A stretch of 55,215 bases of DNA from CAVSWN01 sp046728115 (GCA_046728115.1 JBKPDW010000110.1:1-55215), one strand, 5' to 3'; numbered from the stretch's first letter, positions 41,665 through 50,236 are shown. Numbers and translations are program-made. Notes: generated from the sequence alone by a model not told the origin.

Positions 41665-42060
41665 ATGGAAATCGACGAAATCGACCATGTCGCCACCATC
41701 ACCATCAGCGAGGCTGGCGAGATCAGTGTGGCGCCGGACCCAATCCAGACCATACCCGGCAAGGCGATCGTCTTCGTGATCGTGAACAATCACGGGCAGG
41801 AACATAAAGTCAGCGTTTCTCCGTTTCACTTCCACCGGAAACCGGATTCTCGTCCCGATGCTCCCGATCATCCGATCGATCTGTTCGCGAAGTTCTGGGA
41901 TGACGTTGATGCCGAGGACGCCGGTGCCTTCCAGTTGCGGGTGCGGGATAAGGGAGATTTCCCGAGCGGCTCAGACGACACCCGACCGTTTAGGTACAAG
42001 TACACGATCGCAGCCAAGGGATTGCCGGATTACGATCCGGACCTCGAGATCAACAACTGA
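41665..42060 (+). CDS. Small acidic protein, cupredoxin-like strand pattern
   Basis: Protein of 131 residues, not recognised. It is acidic with no signal peptide or membrane segment. GKAIVFVIVNNHGQEHKVSVSPFHFHRK has alternating strands and several histidines like a cupredoxin-type fold, but lacks the Cys and Met of a copper site. It starts 20 bases after the kinase gene with GGCGGGAG as ribosome site, so it is probably cotranscribed and might be a kinase-linked factor. Function unknown. Confidence 0.6.
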   Translation: MEIDEIDHVATITISEAGEISVAPDPIQTIPGKAIVFVIVNNHGQEHKVSVSPFHFHRKPDSRPDAPDHPIDLFAKFWDDVDAEDAGAFQLRVRDKGDFPSGSDDTRPFRYKYTIAAKGLPDYDPDLEINN

Positions 42061-42064
42061 TCCG

Positions 42065-43390
42065 TCATAGCCCTCCACGGCCGCGCCCACGTCCGGCTGG
42101 GGCGGCTGCCGGCTCGAGCGCGACCGCGCGGCCCGCGACGAACACACGCGTGATCTTCGTCCGCTCGTCGAAGAGGTCGCCGTCGGCCACGACGAGATTG
42201 GCGGCTTTGCCTTTCTCGATTGATCCCACTCGATCGGCGACGCCGGCGATTCGTGCGGCGTCGATCGTCAGCGCTCGGACGGCCGCGTCCTCTGCGAGGC
42301 CGGCCTTGATTGCTTTTGCGGCATTCTTGACCAGGTCCTTCGGATCGGTCAGGCCTGCCGACTCGAAGGCGAAGATGATCCCCGCCTTGGACAGTTCGGC
42401 CGGAGTCCTGGGCGCTGCGGCCCGATCGCGCAGCGCCTCGATCGATTCGTCGGCGTCGGGCGCGAGCTGACGCGGACGCTGCGGATAGTTCAGGCTGTAA
42501 ATGACGCGGACGTTCTGGGCTTTCAGATCGTCCACCACTTCTGTCGCCCCTCGTCCGCCAGTGACGATCGGCACGAGTTTGAGCTCCTTCGCCATCCTGA
42601 GCACGCGCAGGATCTCACGCGTCCGATTGGCTTCGAAGGCAACAGGCAGTTTGCGGTCGACAGCGGGCTGCATCGCTTCGAGTGTCGGATCGTCGGGTTT
42701 CTGGCGCAGCGAGGCGTAGTGCTGTGCGTCGAGAAACGCCTGCCGTACGAACGCGATCACGCCCATCAACGACTGCGGGTAGGCATTTCCACCTGCGCGC
42801 GGCTGGTTGGGAAACGATACGTGTAACGCAATGGGCGCCTTGACGACGATCAGCCCGCGACGTGGCTCGACGATGTTGCCGATCTGAGGCTCGTCGGGCG
42901 GCGCGGCAACGTCAACGAATGCGCTTTGTCCGGCGATGACGTCGCCCGCCGGGAGCGCGAGTACGGATGTGATCCCGGCCGATGCCAGCTTCGTCAGTTC
43001 CGCATCGTCCACCTTGACGGCATCGGCCGCGCGCGCCTGCGGCTTCAGGATCTGCCCGCGCTTCCAGCGCTCGAGCTCTGCGGTGGTGCGCACGTTTTGT
43101 GGCGTTTGCGGTGCAGGTTGATCGGCTGCTCTCGTGTTGCCGAGATCGATCAGGCCCGGGTAAACGGTGAGCCCCTGGCCATCGATCACGGTTGCATCTG
43201 TCGGGACGGTCGCCGTTGCGCCCACCGCGTCGATGAGGCCGCCACGAATCACGACGGTTCCAGCATCGATCGGCGGACCGGCCGCCGTGACGATGCGGAC
43301 GCCACGAATGGCGTAAACGTTCGGCGTCTCTGCGCGAAGCGCGAACGGCAGTGCGATTGCCAGGGTGAATAGAACTGTCGTCGGTTTCAT
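42065..43390 (-). CDS. Amidohydrolase-family protein lacking the HxH metal site
   Basis: Exported protein, 441 residues, signal peptide 1-20. It has the amidohydrolase frame: N-terminal beta part (VYAIRGVRIVTAAGPPIDAGTVVIRGG in part), VYPGLIDLGNT where active enzymes have GLIDxHxH, and the C-terminal RVGSIEKGKAANLVVADGDLFD. The metal histidines are therefore missing. It resembles the second half of the 928-residue neighbour, which starts 18 bases upstream in the same operon. Either it is a non-catalytic partner or it uses another mechanism. Confidence 0.75.
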   Translation of the reverse strand: MKPTTVLFTLAIALPFALRAETPNVYAIRGVRIVTAAGPPIDAGTVVIRGGLIDAVGATATVPTDATVIDGQGLTVYPGLIDLGNTRAADQPAPQTPQNVRTTAELERWKRGQILKPQARAADAVKVDDAELTKLASAGITSVLALPAGDVIAGQSAFVDVAAPPDEPQIGNIVEPRRGLIVVKAPIALHVSFPNQPRAGGNAYPQSLMGVIAFVRQAFLDAQHYASLRQKPDDPTLEAMQPAVDRKLPVAFEANRTREILRVLRMAKELKLVPIVTGGRGATEVVDDLKAQNVRVIYSLNYPQRPRQLAPDADESIEALRDRAAAPRTPAELSKAGIIFAFESAGLTDPKDLVKNAAKAIKAGLAEDAAVRALTIDAARIAGVADRVGSIEKGKAANLVVADGDLFDERTKITRVFVAGRAVALEPAAAPAGRGRGRGGL

Positions 43391-43408
43391 GGGCGAGCCT
43401 TTGCCGAC

Positions 43409-46195
43409 TTACGGCCGTTTCGAGTAGCGCTCGAACAGCTCGAGTTGCTTGTCGTCGAGCGGGACATCACGGCCGGCAATGACCACGTGCGTAATGCGGG
43501 TGCGCACTTCGAGTGGATCACCATTCGACACGATGAGGTTGCCGATCTTGCCCGGCTCGAGGCTGCCGATGCGATCGGCCACACCGAATATCTCAGCAGT
43601 GTTGATGGTCAGCGCTTTCAGCGCCTCGTCGCGAGGCAGACCCCAGCCGACGGCTTCGGCGGCATGATAGGGGACCTGCCGCGCGTTCGTGTCGCTCGGG
43701 ACGGCAAACGCGATCTTGACGCCTGCCTTGACCAGCTCGGCTGCCGCGGCGTAGCTGGCCTGATGCGGCATGTCGGGTCGCGGCGGCAATGTGAGCACCT
43801 GCAGCAGGATCGCGGGGATGTTCTTTTCCTTCAGCAGCGGCGCTGCGAGTGCCGCCTCGGCGCCTGGAGCGGCGATGATCAATCGCACCCCGACGCGATC
43901 TGCAAAGGCGACGACGTCGCGGATGTCGTGATCGTTGGCAACGCGAGCGATGAGGGGCTGCCGCTTGTCCACGATCGGCTCGAGCGACTCGAGGACGAGA
44001 TCGCGGCGCCGATTCGGGCCGGCAGCCTTCATGTACGCACGCGCGTCATCGAACAGACGCGCAACCTTGTCGAGCTGCGCATCGCGCTCCTTCTTTAGAT
44101 CGTCGTAGCTGCGATCCTGATTCGGTCCAGCGCGTCCACCGCCGCCGCCCCGTCCGCCGCCGCCGCCGATGCGTGGGAATTGAAACGAAATGCCGACTGA
44201 CGGCGCCACGGCGCTTTCTTCCCACGTGTACCCATCGAGATCCATCACGGCTGCCTGGCCGCCGAGGAGGCCGCCGCCGGGCGTCACGACGATGGTCGTG
44301 AGACCGTTGGCGCGCGCGACAGGGATGGCTTCGCTGTCATTGTGAAACGCCACCTGGGCACGCAACTGCGGGTTGAAGTCGAGAATCTCGTTGGCGTCAC
44401 CGTAACTGCCAGCTCCGGGATCTTCGAGGCCCATCGTTGTCTGGGCGTTGATGAAGCCTGGATAGATCTCGGCGCCGGCGGCGTCGATCTGCTGCGCCCC
44501 AGCCGGTATGCTGACGTTCGCACCGACCGATTCGATGATGCCGTCACGCATCACGATCGTGCCGCGATCGATTGGCGGTTTGGTAATGGGAAAGATCTTC
44601 GCGTTGGTGATGGCGAGAACGCCCTTGGTGGCTGTACGCAGCGCGAGCCTTGCATCCCTCGACGAGCTCGGGATGCCCTGAGCCTGTCGAGCGAGAGACG
44701 AGCCTTGACCTCGCGCTCCATTCGAACCATCGGGGCCCTGAAAGGACCGCGCTACGTCCGAGGCAACTTCATCGCTCGGCCCGCCCGACGATCGGTTCTC
44801 CCTCGGCGCCGTCGTTTCCGTCGTCGTCGGCGCTCTCCGCTCGTTCCGCTCGGCGTTGACCAGCGCTTCCTTTTCCTTCACGAGATCCGCGATCCGCTTT
44901 TGATCGTCCTGACGGTCGTAGTACTTCTGCCCGTCGATGTAGACGCGATCGACGATGGCGTACGTGCTGAGCGGGTGATGATTCCAGATGACCACGTCGG
45001 CGTCCTTGCCGACTTCCAGCGAGCCAACGCGGTTGTCGATGCGAAGTTGCTTCGCCGGATTGATTGTGACCAGCGACAGCGCCTCGTCGTCGCTCAACCC
45101 ACCCCATTTGATCGACTTGGCCGCCTCGGTATTTAGATGGCGCGCGAGTTCTGCATCGTCTGAATTGATGGAGGCGACGACGCCCTTGCGCGTCATCAGC
45201 GCAGCGTTGTAGGGAATCGCGTCGATCGCTTCGATCTTGTAACCCCACCAGTCGGCGAACGTGGACGCGCCGGCCCCATGAGCGGCGATTTCCTTCGCGA
45301 CCTTGTAGCCTTCGAGAACGTGCTGCAGTGTTGCGATCTTGAATCCGAATTCGTCGGCGACGCGCAGCAGCATCAGGATCTCGTCGGCGCGATAGGAGTG
45401 TGCGTGAACGAGTCGCTTGCCTTCGAGGATTTCGACGAGCGGCTCGAGTTGCAGGTCGCGTCGCGGCGCCTCGACGTTCTCGCCGGCCTTCTTGCGCCGC
45501 TCGTAGTCCTGCCAATCCTTCTCGTACGCCCTGGCCCGTGCAAACGCGTCGCGGATGACGTATTCGACGCCCATCCGGGTGCCGGGGTAACGAGCGGGTC
45601 CCGGATTCTGAAGGCCGCCGGCGCCGCCGCCGCGCCGTTTCGGATTCTCACCGAGCGCGAACTTGATGCCGGGCATCGCGCCCTCGAACATGAAGTCCCC
45701 GGCGCGCGGCTTGCCCCACCGCAGTTTGATGACGTAATTCTTGCCGCCGATCGGGTTCGCGCTGCCGTGCAGCACGTTGGCGACGGTCAGACCGCCGGCC
45801 AGGTCGCGATATATATTGACGTCGCTTGGATCGAACACGTCTTCTATTCCGGTCATCGAGCTGACTGTCGTGCCGCCCTCGTTGATCGAATCGGCGGCGA
45901 TATGCGAGTGGCAGTCGATGATGCCCGGCGAGATGAACTTGCCGGTGGCGTCCACGACCTCGGCGCCCGAAGGAATGGCCACGTCTGCTCCAAGCGCTGC
46001 GATTTTGCCCTCGCGCAGCACGATAGTGGCGTTCTGAATCGCGCCCTTCGTCACCGTCAGGATCGTGCCGCCACGGATGGCCACGATCGATGGTGTGGCG
46101 CGCGTCTGGGCTCTCGGCCGCGGCAGCGCGGCCAGCGCGAGGCAGAGCACGCCGACGAGGATCGCGAGAGATCTGCCACGAATGTGCGCCATCAC
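43409..46195 (-). CDS. Double-domain amidohydrolase, second domain degenerate
   Basis: Exported protein of 928 residues, signal peptide about 1-29. The first domain (about 35-455) is an imidazolonepropionase/dipeptidase-like amidohydrolase with a full metal site: PGIIDCHSHIAADS, LVHAHSYRADEI, ATLQHVLEG and SINSDDAEL. A Ser/Gly-rich linker holds an inserted mini-element. The second domain (about 515-928) repeats the fold (ITNAKIFPITKPPIDRGTIV in part) but has YPGFINAQTTMG in place of the HxH. The protein therefore joins one probably active and one inactive domain. It lies between the S9 peptidase gene and the 441-residue amidohydrolase. Confidence 0.8.
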   Translation of the reverse strand: MMAHIRGRSLAILVGVLCLALAALPRPRAQTRATPSIVAIRGGTILTVTKGAIQNATIVLREGKIAALGADVAIPSGAEVVDATGKFISPGIIDCHSHIAADSINEGGTTVSSMTGIEDVFDPSDVNIYRDLAGGLTVANVLHGSANPIGGKNYVIKLRWGKPRAGDFMFEGAMPGIKFALGENPKRRGGGAGGLQNPGPARYPGTRMGVEYVIRDAFARARAYEKDWQDYERRKKAGENVEAPRRDLQLEPLVEILEGKRLVHAHSYRADEILMLLRVADEFGFKIATLQHVLEGYKVAKEIAAHGAGASTFADWWGYKIEAIDAIPYNAALMTRKGVVASINSDDAELARHLNTEAAKSIKWGGLSDDEALSLVTINPAKQLRIDNRVGSLEVGKDADVVIWNHHPLSTYAIVDRVYIDGQKYYDRQDDQKRIADLVKEKEALVNAERNERRAPTTTETTAPRENRSSGGPSDEVASDVARSFQGPDGSNGARGQGSSLARQAQGIPSSSRDARLALRTATKGVLAITNAKIFPITKPPIDRGTIVMRDGIIESVGANVSIPAGAQQIDAAGAEIYPGFINAQTTMGLEDPGAGSYGDANEILDFNPQLRAQVAFHNDSEAIPVARANGLTTIVVTPGGGLLGGQAAVMDLDGYTWEESAVAPSVGISFQFPRIGGGGGRGGGGGRAGPNQDRSYDDLKKERDAQLDKVARLFDDARAYMKAAGPNRRRDLVLESLEPIVDKRQPLIARVANDHDIRDVVAFADRVGVRLIIAAPGAEAALAAPLLKEKNIPAILLQVLTLPPRPDMPHQASYAAAAELVKAGVKIAFAVPSDTNARQVPYHAAEAVGWGLPRDEALKALTINTAEIFGVADRIGSLEPGKIGNLIVSNGDPLEVRTRITHVVIAGRDVPLDDKQLELFERYSKRP
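44644..44707. repeat. Palindromic mini-element flanked by 9-base direct repeats
   Basis: CGAGCCTTG at 44644-44652 is repeated exactly at 44699-44707. The 46 bases between can fold: CTCGAC pairs with GTCGAG, and GAGCTCGGG with CCCTGAGC around an ATG loop. CCCTGAGCCTGTCGAG resembles a dispersed palindrome seen in many GC-rich genomes. It encodes part of the interdomain linker of the amidohydrolase. Confidence 0.65.
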
Positions 46196-46228
46196 GTTTA
46201 CCCTCCGTCGGAAAACGGCGTTATCTTC

Positions 46229-48235
46229 TCACCGTTGCTCGGTCGTTGGTTTGACCGGACTCTGCAACAGATACTGATCGAACCACTCGAGGTTGTGCTC
46301 CATCGTTGCGCGATGGCTCTTCGGCTTGGATGGCCCGTGGCCGATCCCTTCGAAACCCTGATACACGATGAGTTTGGCCGGGACTTTGTTGTCGAGCAGA
46401 CCCCGGTACAACTCGTATGCGTTCGGCAGCGGCACGCGCTGATCGGTGGCGCCGTGCTGGATGAGCGTCGGCGTCTTTGCCTGCCGGATGTACGTGATCG
46501 GCGAGGTCTTCGCGTAAATCTCAGGGTCATCCCACGGTGTCGCCTTCAGGTACTGCCGCGTGAAGGGATGGATGTCGGTGTTGACGTAGTACGTCATCCA
46601 GTCCGAGATGCCCGCGCCGACCGAGATGGCCTTGAAGCGCGCCGCATCATGCGTCGTCAGGAACGCGGAGATGTAACCGCCCTGGCTCCAACCCATCGCG
46701 CCGACTCTGGCCGGATCCACCATTCCTTTCGCCACGAGCGCATCGATCCCCGACAGCACGTCCCATGCGTCGCCGACGCCGAGATTGCGGACGTTCAGTG
46801 AGCGGAACTTTTCGCCGTAGCCGGCACTGCCGCGATAGTTCGGTTCGAGCACGAGCACGCCGCGCGGCACCCAGACATCGATCGGATAGATCGCGCTCGT
46901 GAAGGGAACCGCGCGTGAAACGCCCGTGGGTCCGCCGTGAATGACGACCAGTAGCGGATATTTGCGCGAGGCGTCGTAGTCGAGCGGCTTGTGCAGCACA
47001 CCCTCGATGGTCGTGCCATCCTGGCTCTTCCACGACACGACCTCCAGCGTGCTTGTGACCCATGTCGCCGCCTGTGCGTTCATGTCCGTGAGTCTTTTGG
47101 GTTGGCCTGTCTTTGTCGCCGCCACGTACACGTCCGCCATCCCTTTTGCATCGGATCGCAGATACGCGTAGCTGCCACCGTCGCTCGAGAACGAGAAACT
47201 CGAATCGACTGCTTGTTCGGCCGGCGTGATCTTCGCAATCGCCTTGCTCGTCACGTCCAGGCGATACAGATGCGCATAGGTGTGCTCACTTGCCGAGAAA
47301 AACAGTCCATTTGCCTTCCATGCGACGATGCTCGGATCCTCGTCGAAGGTGGAAGTCAGAACAGTCGGCGAGCCGCCGGCAACGGGAATGGTCGCAATCA
47401 CATGGTTCGTGTAGTAGTAGGCCGGATTGGCCATCGAGGTTTCGAAGGCGATGCGGGTTCCATCGGGCGCCCATTCCGGATTCGAGTCGGGGCCGTCCTG
47501 CGTGACAAGCTTTCGAATCGCGCCGTCGGCCACCGCGACAATCGAAATGTCCGCGGTGCCGCTGCTGGAGGGGCTGCTGTTGACGCGGTGATCGAACGCG
47601 ATCATCGTGCCGTCGGGCGACCATTGGAACCTGCCCACCGTGAACGGTCCGCTGGTCAACGCGCGCGTCGCACGCGAAGCCAGATCGAGCACGAACAAAT
47701 GGGTCATGCGGTAGTCGTGCTCCACAACCTGGAACTCGCCGTATTTCTTTTCGCGCTCTTTGACCGCGGCGGATTTCGACTCGGTTGCGGTGTATGCGAT
47801 GCGCTTGCCGTCGGCCGACCAGGCAAAGCTGCCAATCCCATCCTCGAACGTTGTCAGCGCTTCGGCCTCGCCCGCGCGCGGGTTGATGACGTAAAGCTGC
47901 CGTTTGTCCGTACGGTCGGAAATAAATGCCAGCCGCGACCCGTCGGGCGACCAGGCCGGCGCTTGGCTCGACTTCTTGGCGTTCGTCAGTTGGAACGTCG
48001 TGCCCAGTGTGGTGTCGGCCAGCCAGATCTCGGTTTCATACGCGTTCTCGTCCCAGTTCGTGTCGCGGACCGTATAGGCGACATAGCGACCGTCCGGCGA
48101 AATCTCGGGCGAGCCCACGCGCTTGAGCGACAGGATCTGGTCCACGGAAGGCGCAAGCTTCGCCCCGCTCGGCTGTTGGGCCACGAGCGTCATCGCCGTG
48201 ACGATCGTGAACAAGAGCGTCGTAATCGTCTTCAT
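46229..48235 (-). CDS. S9 family peptidase (prolyl oligopeptidase/DPP-like)
   Basis: Exported serine peptidase, 668 residues from the ATG at 48235, which opens a signal peptide (MKTITTLLFTIVTAMTLVAQ). The N-terminal half is a beta-propeller with TolB/WD-like turns (ISPDGRYVAYTV, WSPDGSRLAFIS, WSADGKRIAYTA, WAPDGTRIAFET). The alpha/beta-hydrolase half has the nucleophile in GWSQGGYISAFL, Asp in HGATDQRVPL and His in EGIGHGPSKP. It should cleave small peptides in the periplasm. It heads the operon with the two amidohydrolases, which fits a peptide or dipeptide scavenging unit; the 33-base gap supports cotranscription. Confidence 0.9.
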   Translation of the reverse strand: MKTITTLLFTIVTAMTLVAQQPSGAKLAPSVDQILSLKRVGSPEISPDGRYVAYTVRDTNWDENAYETEIWLADTTLGTTFQLTNAKKSSQAPAWSPDGSRLAFISDRTDKRQLYVINPRAGEAEALTTFEDGIGSFAWSADGKRIAYTATESKSAAVKEREKKYGEFQVVEHDYRMTHLFVLDLASRATRALTSGPFTVGRFQWSPDGTMIAFDHRVNSSPSSSGTADISIVAVADGAIRKLVTQDGPDSNPEWAPDGTRIAFETSMANPAYYYTNHVIATIPVAGGSPTVLTSTFDEDPSIVAWKANGLFFSASEHTYAHLYRLDVTSKAIAKITPAEQAVDSSFSFSSDGGSYAYLRSDAKGMADVYVAATKTGQPKRLTDMNAQAATWVTSTLEVVSWKSQDGTTIEGVLHKPLDYDASRKYPLLVVIHGGPTGVSRAVPFTSAIYPIDVWVPRGVLVLEPNYRGSAGYGEKFRSLNVRNLGVGDAWDVLSGIDALVAKGMVDPARVGAMGWSQGGYISAFLTTHDAARFKAISVGAGISDWMTYYVNTDIHPFTRQYLKATPWDDPEIYAKTSPITYIRQAKTPTLIQHGATDQRVPLPNAYELYRGLLDNKVPAKLIVYQGFEGIGHGPSKPKSHRATMEHNLEWFDQYLLQSPVKPTTEQR

Positions 48236-48245
48236 ATATCCGCGA

Positions 48246-48251
48246 AGTATA
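48246..48251 (-). promoter_or_regulatory. -10 for the S9 peptidase operon
   Basis: TATACT on the minus strand (48251-48246) ends ten bases before the ATG at 48235, so the 5' leader would be very short. No -35 is clear. Confidence 0.4.
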
Positions 48252-48314
48252 CGGCGAACAATCCAGCCCGGGGCGTGGACCGTAAGGGTAGGCAGGCGCG
48301 CGAGGCCGGGTGCG

Positions 48315-48344
48315 TTGACACCCATGCGCGCGTGCGAGTATAAG
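48315..48344 (+). promoter_or_regulatory. Sigma-70-type promoter for the small exported protein
   Basis: TTGACA (48315-48320), 18 bases, TATAAG (48339-48344). A start near 48351 leaves a 26-base leader with GAAGGAG before the ATG at 48377. It is the best canonical promoter in the window. Confidence 0.7.
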
Positions 48345-48376
48345 ACGAAGGTTTTCAGTTTTTGAAGGAGATCACG

Positions 48377-48760
48377 ATGGTCAAGCTATTCGCCGGATGT
48401 GTCGCTGTTGCCTTCGTGCTCGCCCTCGGGGCGCCGTTGTTTGCCGCGACCGAGACCGTCAAGGGTCAGGTCGTCGATCAGACCTGCTACACGAAAGACC
48501 CCGCGAACAACGCAGGAAGCGATCACAAGATGCCGCAGGACGTGAAGGACTGCGCGGCCGCGTGCGCCAAGAAGGGAGCTCCGCTAGCTCTGCTGACGAG
48601 CGATGGCAAGCTCTACCAAATCACAGGCGGTCTCGCGGCCGACATGAATGCGAAGCTGATTCCTCACATCACCCACACTGTTGAAGTAACAGGCGAGGTC
48701 ACCGAAAAAGAGGGCAAGAAGATGATCGCCTCGGACAGCCTGAAGATGATTAGTCGGTAG
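48377..48760 (+). CDS. Small periplasmic Cys-containing protein
   Basis: Exported protein of 127 residues from the ATG at 48377 (ribosome site GAAGGAG; a TTG at 48362 is unlikely). Signal peptide 1-24. The mature part begins TETVKGQVVDQTCYTKD, then MPQDVKDCAAACAKKGAPLALLT and strands to the end, an OB-fold-like pattern with three cysteines (CY..., DCAAACAKKG). The family is widespread in Acidobacteriota as small secreted proteins, but I do not know its function. A canonical promoter and a terminator frame it, so it is a highly expressed single-gene unit. Confidence 0.75.
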   Translation: MVKLFAGCVAVAFVLALGAPLFAATETVKGQVVDQTCYTKDPANNAGSDHKMPQDVKDCAAACAKKGAPLALLTSDGKLYQITGGLAADMNAKLIPHITHTVEVTGEVTEKEGKKMIASDSLKMISR

Positions 48761-48770
48761 GCTGGGGCAG

Positions 48771-48816
48771 GGATTCGGGATTGGGGATCAGCGGTTAGGC
48801 GTTAGAGTTAGGGTTA
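48771..48816. repeat. Heptanucleotide-type spacer array
   Basis: GGATTCG, GGATTGG, GGATCAG, then GGTTAGGCGTTAGAGTTAGGG with TTAG every six or seven bases. It lies just after the stop of the small exported protein. Confidence 0.7.
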
Positions 48817-48827
48817 GTAAGTCACAG

Positions 48828-48860
48828 AAAGGTCGCGGTTTATCAGCCGAGGCCTTTTTT
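48828..48860 (+). terminator. Intrinsic terminator
   Basis: AAAGGTCGCGGTT (48828-48840), loop TATC, AGCCGAGGCCTTT with one internal mismatch, and a six-T run (48855-48860). It should end the transcript of the small exported protein. Confidence 0.75.
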
Positions 48861-48873
48861 GTTGCGGCTATTG

Positions 48874-48893
48874 TACTAATGTATTAGTATAAC
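48874..48893 (+). promoter_or_regulatory. GntR operator overlapping the -10 element
   Basis: TACTAAT-GT-ATTAGTA (48874-48889) is a perfect 7-2-7 palindrome. TAGTAT (48886-48891) within it is a -10 with TTGCGG (48862-48867) 18 bases before. The ATG is at 48900, so the mRNA is probably leaderless and self-repressed. Confidence 0.6.
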
Positions 48894-48899
48894 TGTGCA

Positions 48900-49286
48900 A
48901 TGGGTCTGGTCACGCTCGAACCTAAAGACCCGACGCCGATTTACGCCCAGCTCGATCGCGGTCTGCGCGCCGCGATTGCGACAGGTCGACTGCAGGTCGG
49001 CGATCAGCTGCCGACCGTTCGGCAACTAGCCGTTGACCTGCGGGTCAATGCCAACACGGTTGCGCGGGTCTATGCCGAACTCGAGCGCGCGGGGATTCTC
49101 GAAACGCGTCGTGGCGTCGGGTCGTTCGTCGCTGCGCCGGGCGCACAGGCTCAACCGGCCGAGGAACACGCTCGCAGGCTCGATGCGTTCGTCACGCGCG
49201 TGCTTGCGGATGCCACGGCCGCCGGATTCGGTCTCGACGTTCTCGTCGCCGCGCTCGATGCGCGGCGACATTCCGCGGGCCGCTGA
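48900..49286 (+). CDS. GntR-family regulator (YtrA-like)
   Basis: Cytoplasmic regulator of 128 residues. The winged helix is typical: PIYAQLDRGLRAAIATGRLQVGDQLPTVRQLAVDLRVNANTVARVYAELERAGILETRRGVGSF (in part LPTVRQLAVDLRVNANTVAR). Only a short helical C terminus follows (about 55 residues), as in the YtrA subfamily, which has no large ligand domain. Its gene opens an operon with the slipin gene 22 bases downstream. It probably controls that operon via the palindrome just upstream. Confidence 0.85.
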   Translation: MGLVTLEPKDPTPIYAQLDRGLRAAIATGRLQVGDQLPTVRQLAVDLRVNANTVARVYAELERAGILETRRGVGSFVAAPGAQAQPAEEHARRLDAFVTRVLADATAAGFGLDVLVAALDARRHSAGR

Positions 49287-49308
49287 GGCTCGCGCAGGAG
49301 GAGTCCTC

Positions 49309-50235
49309 ATGGTTCCCGTCGTGTTCGCTCACCGTTCGGCGGAAGCCGCTGAGCGTTTGCCACGGATGAACATCGTGGCGATCGCGATGCTGCTGGGCTC
49401 GCTCGTCATCGGCGCCCTGGGAGTGATTGCGACCGCGAGCCCAGTGCCCATCGTCGTGATGGCCATCGTGGGCGTGATTGCCATGCAGTCGCCGCGAATC
49501 GCTCAGCAGTGGGAGCGTGGGATCGTGCTGCGCCTTGGCCGATTCATCGGACTCCGGGGGCCAGGGCTCTTCTGGATCGTGCCGTTCTTCGACTCGGTGT
49601 CGTCATGGATCGATCAGCGCACGATCACCACCAGCTTCGCCGCCGAACAGACACTGACGTCGGACACCGTGCCGGTGAACGTCGATGCTGTCCTCTTCTG
49701 GATGGTGCACGACGCGCAGAAGGCCGCGCTCGAAGTGCAGGACTACGGTCAGGCCGTGAGCTGGGCGGCGCAAACGGCACTCCGCGACATCATCGGACGC
49801 ACGACGCTCACCGACCTGCTGCGCGGGCGCGAACGTATCGAGTCGGAACTGCAGCAGCTGATCGATCAGCGTTCGAATCCGTGGGGCGTCACGGTTCAGT
49901 CGGTCGAGATGCGTGACGTAGTGATTCCTGGCGCCCTCCAGGACGCGATGTCGCGCGAAGCGCAGGCCGCCCGCGAGAAGCAGGCGCGCATCATCCTCGG
50001 TCAGGCAGAGATGGAGATCGCCCATTCCTTTCAGGAAGCGGCGAAGGCGTATCACGAGAATCCGACGGCCCTTCATCTGCGGGCGATGAACATGCTGTAC
50101 GAGGGCCTCAAGGAAAAAGGCGCGCTCATGCTGATCCCGAGCAGCGCCGTCGAATCGATGGGGATGGGCGGGCTGCTGGGAGCTGCCGCCATTCGCCAGC
50201 AGTCGCTGACGGGCGGTGACAGCACTGCGGAGTAG
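49309..50235 (+). CDS. Slipin/SPFH (band 7) membrane protein
   Basis: Membrane-scaffold protein of 308 residues from the ATG at 49309, with AGGAGGAG eight bases upstream. Two hydrophobic segments (about residues 24-62) precede the band 7 domain: QQWERGIVLRLGRFIGLRGPGLFWIVPF (in part GIVLRLGRFIGLRGPG), VNVDAVLFWMVHD, and EMRDVVIPGALQDAMSREAQAAREKQARII (in part AMSREAQAAREKQARI). SPFH proteins form membrane rings and affect lipid microdomains and proteolysis. No NfeD partner is seen; a small membrane protein follows. Confidence 0.9.
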   Translation: MVPVVFAHRSAEAAERLPRMNIVAIAMLLGSLVIGALGVIATASPVPIVVMAIVGVIAMQSPRIAQQWERGIVLRLGRFIGLRGPGLFWIVPFFDSVSSWIDQRTITTSFAAEQTLTSDTVPVNVDAVLFWMVHDAQKAALEVQDYGQAVSWAAQTALRDIIGRTTLTDLLRGRERIESELQQLIDQRSNPWGVTVQSVEMRDVVIPGALQDAMSREAQAAREKQARIILGQAEMEIAHSFQEAAKAYHENPTALHLRAMNMLYEGLKEKGALMLIPSSAVESMGMGGLLGAAAIRQQSLTGGDSTAE

Positions 50236-50236
50236 T

